Made by a program: the position numbers and the translations under genes. The notes below the pieces were generated by a model. That model saw nothing but the letters and a program-made list of their open reading frames with translations. It searched no databases and had not been told where the DNA came from. This document shows, one piece after another, positions 56,417-64,000 of a DNA stretch of 64,000 nt; the stretch's first letter is position 1; each line of letters begins with the position of its first letter. The DNA comes from Tetracentron sinense (Eukaryota; Streptophyta; Magnoliopsida; Trochodendrales; Trochodendraceae), in the NCBI GenBank assembly GCA_015143295.1, contig CM026554.1, positions 30,641,531-30,705,530 of the forward strand, in the 5' to 3' direction.

Positions 56417-56579
56417 TTTTTTTTGGTTCGAGATATACATTTAGGCCACAACACCGGTTAGATGTTAGTAACGGTTCAGTTAGTGGGCGGGTGGAGAGTA
56501 TATGCAAACTCCCACCCTCTCGGGAATGAAACCCGGTACCTCCCCCCCCCCACTACCACTGGGCCAAAGCCCTAGTGTG
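56417..56579 (-). mobile_element. tRNA-derived SINE with 16-bp target duplication
   Basis: On the minus strand: A-box-like TGGCCCAGTGGTAG, then a G-run, B-box-like GGGTTTCATTCCC, and a tail seen as the T-run at 56417-56424. TAGCCCTATAAATACT is repeated exactly at 56401-56416 and 56580-56595. Confidence 0.9.
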
Positions 56580-56595
56580 TAGCCCTATAAATACT

Positions 56596-57066
56596 CAACA
56601 TGTGGAAATTTTCAATATCTAATGAGTAAATGAATACATGTTTGGAGTTACACTTGAAATCTCTCTTATTCAAGAGAAAGGCAAAAAATAAAAGCAATTC
56701 AGGTCTGCTTTTGGTAAGTAGGCCTCCTCTATTCTCTATTCTCTAGTGGGCCTGCTAATCCCGAAGCTGGGCTGGGCTCGAATTTATACAGCCTCACTTT
56801 ATAAATGGGGAACTTGTGATTGAAAGATCTGATCAAGAAATTGAAGAAGACTCCCTTGAATGGCAGAACACCCTAAGCCATCATATTCTTCTGTTACCAA
56901 AACCACTATTAGCATATCAGGATATGGAAAACTAAAGGTGAGGTTGAAGTCTTAATTCGTGCTGGAAAATGGTTTCTTCTTTTCTTGTTTAAGTTGAGGA
57001 TAAACCTACTGTCTTAGATGGAGGCCCATGCATGGCGTATTCGACAAGCTAATGCTATGCTACTTC
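56596..57066 (+). other. Intergenic sequence, nothing recognised
   Basis: AT-rich sequence between the SINE and the Copia LTR; no gene seen. Confidence 0.5.
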
Positions 57067-57619
57067 TGTAAGATTAAACTTAATCTCATAAAATCACTAT
57101 TCTATGTCGAATAAAATATGACAGGATCTAGACCATGCAATATTAAATTAATCTAGTGAATATAAATTCAGGGATAAATATATTCGTACCTTTTAGGATC
57201 AATGAATAATGCCGAGGACAATATGAACGACTTTATGAATCCAGAAACCTGCAAAATAAAATCAAGAACCTCCTTTGGGAGTCTTCTCTTCTCCTCTCAA
57301 GTTTATCGATGGGGGTTGAAAATTAACGTGAGTGAGAAGAGGGACTTTCCCAAAACTTATAAGATAAAACAAAAACCTTCGTAACCACCCATCACGATCC
57401 AAGGGTCATGAGAAGCCACACCAAATCTAACAGTGAGTCATCCAACCGTTTCTCCTTAATTATCGAACATGTGTGAGTCCCATGTTTGACCACATCTTAG
57501 TGGGACCCACCAATTTAACCATTCTCTGATAGCAACCTTATCAATCCGGGATTTTTGAATAAACCAAAACATGATTGCGTGGGCCACACCAAGAGTTGTA
57601 AAATATTAAAACTCTTACA
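57067..57619 (-). repeat. Copia 3' LTR (553 bp)
   Basis: On the plus strand it runs TGTAAGATTAAAC to AAAACTCTTACA, so it has TG...CA ends. It matches 63820-64000 over the shared part except one base. Confidence 0.9.
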
Positions 57620-57632
57620 ATCTCCCACTTGG
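57620..57632 (-). other. Copia polypurine tract
   Basis: Minus strand CCAAGTGGGAGAT directly upstream of the 3' LTR, the usual site of plus-strand priming. Confidence 0.7.
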
Positions 57633-58321
57633 CCCAAGCAATCCCTTTAAAAGAATAATTAAAGAAAAGACTTCCCGGATTGAAACCTTTAAAAAATGTG
57701 AGTGGCCACTCTATTTTATTTTTAAAAAATAGTTGCCGAGAATTACATGTTCTTAAAATTTCACTCTAAAACAAGAGTGCCACTAACAGTGATCATGGAA
57801 GCACATAGTATCTACTAGTTTTCATTACTATGATACAGGTCACTCCATGGTCAAACTGCTAGTAACACTAATATCTTCGAGATGAACTTTATGATGACTA
57901 TTATGGTGTGACATGAAAAATACACAACTTTATGTGATCAATATGCGTATATCCATAAGTGTCCACGCTACATGCATTTAAGCATATGCATGTCATTCTG
58001 ATACCTTACGACATCCGTCATGTGAAATCCATCACCTTATATCCAGAATGAATGCCTCAAACATGGTGCCCAACCATATTCAACCCAAGCGACTTGAGAG
58101 CTTTGTGCATGCTCTCGGGCTTAACTTGACATCAATGGCATCCGCCATGTGAATACCATCACTTGATGTCTATACTTTCGCACGTGCATTCAAAAACATA
58201 AGAACAACTAAAATGATGCATCAATTATTTCCAAAACCATAACATTTATAAATGAGAGTATATCAACATAATATATGAATCATAAAAAGGACTAGAATGA
58301 GATAATAAATAAATACTCCCA
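57633..58321 (-). other. Non-coding region between Copia pol and 3' LTR
   Basis: About 690 bases, AT-rich, with two similar CATCCG(T/C)CATGTGAA..CCATCAC segments (near 58012 and 58140). No coding potential. Part of the Copia element. Confidence 0.6.
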
Positions 58322-61228
58322 CTAAACAAAAGAATCAAAAGACTCTAAAACTCCCATACGGGTTACATGCTCTTTGAAAACTCTAATTGAAAGACCCTTA
58401 GTCAATGGATCAGCAATCATGATTAAGGTAGAACAGTGAGGGATAATGATTAAACCAGCTCGAACTTTCTCTCGCACATATAGATATTTTATCTCTATAT
58501 GTTTGTTCCTGCTTGTGACATGGTCGTTCTTAACATATTGAACGACAGCTGCATTATCACAATGAACTTTGATCGGTCGCTCAATGGAGTCCACTATTTT
58601 GAGCTCACTGATAAAGTTCTTTATCCAAATGGCCTGTTGTGCAGCCTCATAACAAGCAACATACTCTGCTTCCATGGTAGAAGATGCCACCAAGGATTGC
58701 TTGGCACTTCTCCATGAAACTGCACCTTGAGCTAACATGAAAACATATCCCGAAGTCGACTTCAAACTATCCTGACATCCAGCATAGTCAGAATCTGAAT
58801 AACCAATAACTTCCAGCTCATCACATCTCCGGTAAACCAGCATGAAATCTTTAGTCCTTTGAAGGTACCGAAGTACTCTCTTAACTGCAGTCCAGTGAAC
58901 AGCTCCAGGATTCTTCTGATATCTTCCCAACATCCCAACAATGAAACTCAGGTCAGGCCTGATGCAAATCATGGCATACATAAGACTCCCAACTGCGGAA
59001 GCATAATCAGTAGAATCCACTTGAAGTCTTTTAACTTCATTCTTGGGACATTGAGGATTATTGAAGATATCTCCCTTAACTACTGGAGCATCTCCGGGAG
59101 CATAATTCTGCATCTTGAATCTGGTTAACACTTTGTCAATGTAAGCCCTTTGTGATAAACCCAAACATCCTGAACTGCGATTTCTAGTGATCTTGATGCC
59201 TAAGACATAACTTGCCTCTCCCATATCCTTCATATCAAAATTCCGAGACAAGAATAGCTTGGTATCATGAAGCATATGAACATCATTACTTGCTAAAAGA
59301 ATGTCATCGACATACAGCACAAGAATGATAAACCTACTCCCACTCAACTTGAGGTATATGCATCGATCCATTGGATTTTCATGGAAACCATGTTGAATAA
59401 CAACTTTATCAAACTTCAGGTACCATTGCCTGGAGGCCTGTTTCAAACCATAAATCGACTTCTTCAGATTGCAAACAAGTTCTTCACTTCCAGGAGTAAC
59501 AAAACCTTCCGGTTGATCCATGAAAATTACCTCTTCAAGTTCACCATTCAGAAATGCAGTTTTAACATCCATTTGGTGAAGTTCTAGATCGAAATGCGCT
59601 ACTAGAGCCAAAATAATTCTGAGGGAATCTTTCTTCGAAACAGGCGAGAAGGTCTCAACATAGTCAATGCCTTCCTTCTGCTTAAAACCCTTGGCCACAA
59701 GCCTTGCCTTAAATCTTTCAATTTTACCTTCAGAATCCCTTTTGGTCTTGTAAATCCATTTACACCCAATGGTTGAGGAATTAGGAGGTAAAGATGTAAG
59801 ATCCCAGACTGAATTCTTCTCCATAGACATCAATTCCTCTCTCATTGCATTCAACCATTCTCGAGAGTGCGGACTCTGCAGAGCATCTTGAAAACTGGAA
59901 GGATCTACAGAATCACTAATGTCACCTTCATTCAAATACACTTCATAATCTGAAGATATAGCTGATCTTCTATCCCGTGAAGATCTTCTCAGAGATACTG
60001 GTGCAGCAACAGTTGGAGCAACAACAGTTTGAGTTGGTGCAACAATATCAGCTGCTATTGTCGCACCCTGTTGTTCTTCTTGCACTGGCACTGCAACTGT
60101 ACGAGTGACCTGAACAACCGGTGAAAGCGGCCTAGCTAGAAGTGGTAGTAGTGAAAATGAACTACCATCATCAAGTACTTCCTCAAAAACAACTTCTCTG
60201 TGAACTGAGCTTCCAATTTCACCATCTTCCAGAAATCTCGCATTATTGGTCTCCCCAAACTGAGATGGTCTAGAAGGATAGTAAAATCTAAAACCATTCG
60301 ATCTCTCCGGATATCCAATGAAGCGACAACTCACAGTTCTAGGATCAAGCTTCTGCAAGGTGGGATCATAAATTCTTGCTTCAGCATGACAACCCCAGAT
60401 GCGAGAATGGTGAAGACTAGGCTTTCTCCCAGTCCAGAGGAAAAAGGGGGTTTCAGGAGTTACATTGTTAGGGACCCTGTTCAAAATATAAACAGCGGTC
60501 TTAAGGGCTTCACCCCAAAAGCTATCAGGTAAATCTGTGTGACTCATCATGCTGCGAACAGCATCCATATAAGTTCGGTTCCTCCTCTCAGCTACACCAT
60601 TCTGCTCCGGAGTCCTAGGAGTGGTGTACTGAGGCACAATACCGTGTTCACGAAGGAAACTGACAAATCCACCGTGGTTAACCCCATCAACATCAGCTTT
60701 CCCATAGTATTCACCTCCCCTATCAGAACGGACAGCTTTAATCGGCCTGTCCAACTGCTTCTCCACTTCAGCCTTGTATTGCTTGAACATCTCTAATGCT
60801 TCAGACTTATGATGAATTAGAAATACAAAGGCATAACGAGAGAAGTCATCGATAAAACTGATGAAGTATCGCTGACCACCTCGAGATGCTGTAGGGAGAG
60901 GTCCACATATATCAGTGTGTATCAGGTCCAAAAGACCAGTACTTCTAACTGCATCCAAATTCCGACTCTTAGTCATCTTTCCCTTAATACAGTCTATACA
61001 AGTCTCGAAGTCAGAAAAGTCAAGGGGTTCCAGAACTTCAGACTTAACTAAAGACTCTAAACGTTTCTTTGATATATGACCCAATCTACGATGCCACAAC
61101 ATAGAAGAATTTCTCTTTTGTCTAACACGTTTAGAACCGGTAACTGGAGTAGAAGAATCAACTGTCATGCATAGTAAGGATGATGCAAAACTAGAATCCA
61201 AAACCAACTGATAAAGACCATCAATCAA
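58322..61228 (-). pseudogene. Copia pol: integrase, reverse transcriptase, RNase H (fossil)
   Basis: Parts from right to left: integrase zinc finger (WHRRLGHISKKRL...CIDCIKGK), integrase core (DFSRYAFVF, RSDRGGEYYG, TPRTPEQNGVAERRNRT), reverse transcriptase (KWIYKTKRD, QMDVKTAFLNGELEEVIFMD, KSIYGLKQASRQW, LYVDDILLA), RNase H (GYSDSDYAGCQDSLKSTSGY, EAEYVACYEAAQQ, NKHIEIKYLYVRE). It is open throughout and of usual size for Copia pol. Named as a virus-like element, not a host gene. Confidence 0.9.
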
Positions 61229-62379
61229 AATATCATTTCCATGGTCTGCAAATTATGTCTAACAGATAGCACAGTCCCCTCAAATAAAAAACTGTAGCCA
61301 GATGTACCAAGTCTAGAAACTGAAATAATATTCCGTCTAAAAGACGGCACATAAAAAGTATCATCCAAAAGCAAAACATGACCAGAGTCTAAAATCAGTC
61401 TACAAGTCCCAATAGCCTCTACTTCTGCTGGTGAAGAATTCCCCATGAATAGAAGCTCCTCATCCTTGGCCTTACGTCTATGTACAAACCCCTGAAGAGA
61501 ATGAGAAATGTGCACAGAGGCACCTGAATCAATCCACCAAGTGTTTGAAGGAACATCCACTAGGTTTGATTCAAAGCATACCAATGATAAATTAATACCT
61601 TTATTCTTCTTCTTGGCCCACTCCTTATACTTGAAACAGTCTTTCTTCACATGCCCTTTCAACTTGCAGAAAAAACATTCTATCTCCTCTGGTTTGATGA
61701 CAATCCCTCTGCCCTGAAACTGATCTGCCTTCTTCTTACTTCCAGAACGAATAGCCAAATTTGCAGATTCGGCCTTACCACGCTTAGTGCGTTCTTCCTC
61801 ACTCACACAAACTGCTATCAGTTCGTTGAGGGTCCACTTTCTGTCCTGTGCACTATTATTAACTTTGAATGCATCAAAGGAGTGAGGAAGAGAAGCCACA
61901 GCTAAATGGACCATGAGGTCATCCTCAATGGTCAAACCCAACTCTCGGAGAGAGATAACTAACTTCGAGATTTTGAGAAAATGTTCTCGAACGCTCCCAG
62001 CACCATCATACTTCATAGAAATCAACTGAGTCAGACTGCTGTACTGTCTGGATCTAACTGACCCCATAAACTGCTTCTTGATAGTCTCAAGAAGCTCTTT
62101 AGTTGTCTCAGCCGAAGGGATACCTCCTCTGATGGCTTCCTAAATAGAAGCCCTGATGATCATCATGGCCATCCGATTGACCTTCTCCCATTTCGAAAAC
62201 AAAGACCTATCTGAGTCCGAAGACTCAGCAATGGGAGCATCCGGCTTTTCCTCCAGGAGGACAAAGTCATAGTCTAGGCAGCCTAGAACAATGTCTAGCT
62301 GCATCTTCCAAGAACCATAGTTTGAGCCATTCAATGGCTCAATCCCAGTCAAATACCTGTGTACAACAGATCCGTCCAT
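61225..62379 (-). pseudogene. Copia gag and protease region (fossil)
   Basis: Gag N-terminus NGSNYGSWKMQLDIVLGC, then YDGAGSVREHFLKISKLV and IEDDLMVHLAVASLPHSFDA, the zinc knuckle CFFCKLKGHVKKDC near 61.65 kb, and the aspartic protease start WWIDSGASVHIS near 61.54 kb. About two breaks in the gag-pol reading; otherwise well kept, in line with the young LTRs. Confidence 0.85.
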
Positions 62380-63805
62380 AGCTGCAAATAATGATGTCTA
62401 TATATGTTATGGTTTGTAATACAAATTATCGCACAAATTATAAAACTTTATTTGGTTCTTGTAGTTGCTAATTTTAGTTCAAATTAATAATTCTAACCGG
62501 TCTAGGGGTTGAGCCGGATTAGCTAAAGTGGTTTAATATTTAAAAAATGCTTTCTTCCACTTTACGGGACAGGTGGGCGCATCATCTAATCACACCTTTG
62601 GGCAAGAGATTTCGATATGCAATTCACCCCCCAAATGGCGACAATAGTCGCGCACAGAACTAACCTATCATGCTTTGGATTGATCGGGACACTTCCACAC
62701 CTTTGGGCAAGAGGATTATCCTTCTCTCACTTCCACATATAAGTTATTCTGTCCCACTTATTCTACAAGAAGTCCCTAGACACCTTTGGGCAAGACTAGT
62801 TATTCTATGTATTTAAGTGCAAACTTGCAGATTACAAGAGATCAAAATCTCCTATTCAAAGGATCATAACTTCTTTAGGACGGTCACCTTTGGGCAAGAC
62901 GATCTAACCTAATTCAGTTATGCTCATTCGAATATCTGCCTTACTGGTCATTCCTAGACCCCTTTAGGAATGACCCAAACCTTAAAAATGCACCAAAACA
63001 GTCATTTATAGTGCTCAGAAGTCCAAAAGGACCCAAAAAAATGAAACCAGAACACTCAAAAACCTCAAAAGAGGTAAGACACTTCCCTGGACGTGTCCTA
63101 GAAACGCATCACGCGCGCCAGACACGTCCCTGCGAGTGTCACGCGCAGGACACGCGCGTCTCAGAAGCTGGGAGTGCGCGTCACGCGCGGGAGGGTGTGT
63201 CACAAGCTGCAGTGCGCGTCACGCGCTTACGCCTTACGGTTTCCGATCTGATTCGGTCCGGTCTGACCGGTTCGATTCGGTTAGATCGGTCTGGTTCAGA
63301 TGGACCGGTTTGGATACAAACGGGTCGGGTCAAAAATTCGGGTCGGTTTGACCCATCGTCACTCTCACCCGAAACAAATTTATTTATTTATTTTTTTTTT
63401 TCCTTTTTATTTTATTTTTTATTTATTTTGAAAACCAAACTGCCGTAGCAGTTAACTCCTTTAGTGGGGGCCCTACTGGCCACCATCCCGGCAGCCGCCA
63501 GTGCCAAAAGGTCGGCCATAGTCCGGCGACCAAAACCTTGCCGGCGGCAGAGTTTTCCGATGATCGACGGCGGCGGAATCACCGTCCAACCGGAAACAAC
63601 CGAAAAAACCCAAAAATTAAATATATATATTTTTTAATTTTATTACTCCCTTTAATCAATTAAAATATTCCGAATTCAACTAAAGGTATAACATTACCCC
63701 AAAAATTCCAAAAAAATTATTTATAATTAAAAACAATAATTATAATAATTAATCCGGATTAATCCATCATTGTTAGATTAATTTAAAAGCATGGTTCGAG
63801 CCTGT
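62380..63805 (-). other. Copia leader (5' UTR) with repeated motifs
   Basis: About 1.4 kb between primer site and gag. CACCTTTGGGCAAGA occurs four times (62593, 62698, 62781, 62885). A GC-rich patch at 63105-63230 repeats GTCACGCGC-type words, and 63240-63345 repeats CGGTC/GACCGG words. No open frame with family resemblance. Confidence 0.65.
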
Positions 63806-63818
63806 GCTCTGATACCAA
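63806..63818 (-). other. Copia primer-binding site
   Basis: Minus strand TTGGTATCAGAGC, complementary to the initiator Met tRNA 3' end, one base from the 5' LTR. Confidence 0.85.
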
Positions 63819-63819
63819 T

Positions 63820-64000
63820 TGTAAGATTAAACTTAATCTCATAAAATCACTATTCTATGTCGAATAAAATATGATAGGATCTAGACCATGCAATATTAAA
63901 TTAATCTAGTGAATATAAATTCAGGGATAAATATATTCGTACCTTTTAGGATCAATGAATAATGCCGAGGACAATATGAACGACTTTATGAATCCAGAAA
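63820..64000 (-). repeat. Copia 5' LTR, cut by the window end
   Basis: It starts TGTAAGATTAAAC and equals 57067-57247 except for one base. About 370 further bases are expected outside the window. Confidence 0.9.

Larger units (their letters stand above)
57067..64000 (-). mobile_element. Young Copia LTR retrotransposon, runs off the right edge
   Basis: One LTR is at 57067-57619 and the other starts at 63820 and is cut by the window end. Purine tract, pol, gag, a long leader and a primer-binding site follow in the expected minus-strand order. Expected full length is about 7.3 kb. The 181 bases visible in both LTRs differ at one position, so insertion was probably within the last few hundred thousand years, with wide error. 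The coding region looks nearly whole, with about two breaks. Lineage within Copia not resolved. Confidence 0.92.

Noticed and set aside
58499-61905. Plus-strand open frames across the Copia element
   Set aside because: Antisense shadows of the gag-pol coding region.

Overview
This is a piece of a flowering-plant nuclear genome. It carries one recognisable host gene and is otherwise almost entirely transposable elements and AT-rich intron. The species cannot be named from the sequence. Plant-type L1 LINEs, Copia and chromodomain Gypsy elements, hAT-like elements, tRNA-derived SINEs and very long TE-filled introns suit an angiosperm with a fairly large genome.

Host gene: the plus strand from 9317 to 42220 holds six exons of the mitochondrial succinate--CoA ligase (ADP-forming) alpha subunit. 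They are 9317-9526, 15133-15303, 15741-15864, 38477-38538, 40090-40171 and 42081-42220. All junctions are GT-AG and in phase, and together they give 262 residues up to the stop. The first exons (transit peptide and N-terminus of the CoA-binding domain) are not in the window and presumably lie upstream. One intron is about 22.6 kb (15865-38476) and the one before 15133 is about 5.6 kb; both are swollen by nested insertions.

Layout: 1-2660 has two 5'-truncated LINE copies in opposite orientations. 2840-8475 is a nested stack: a dispersed repeat, an LTR-like insert, and a short internally deleted Copia element (4643-7288) with target duplication TCCTT. 10860-12975 is a LINE fragment hit by two small elements, both with target duplications. 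18095-33093 is a Gypsy (chromovirus) complex with two LTRs in opposite orientation. One LTR is split by a 9.7-kb hAT-like element, which itself contains a nearly full-length LINE (24145-31545). 34268-38057 has two more terminal-inverted-repeat elements. After the gene, 44790-50260 is a tail-to-tail inverted pair of decayed hAT transposase genes, later hit by a SINE and a LINE fragment. 50587-56579 has small MITEs and SINEs. 57067 to the window end is a young, nearly complete Copia element on the minus strand.

The most interesting pattern is a set of hAT-like elements with 8-bp target duplications and ends resembling CAAGG...CCTTG. The subterminal DNA of each is built from its own short reiterated word. 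Two of them share interior sequence but have unrelated ends. Three carry, near the left end, an outward-facing splice-donor-like motif next to a GTACATACC-type word, two of these after a short ATG exon.
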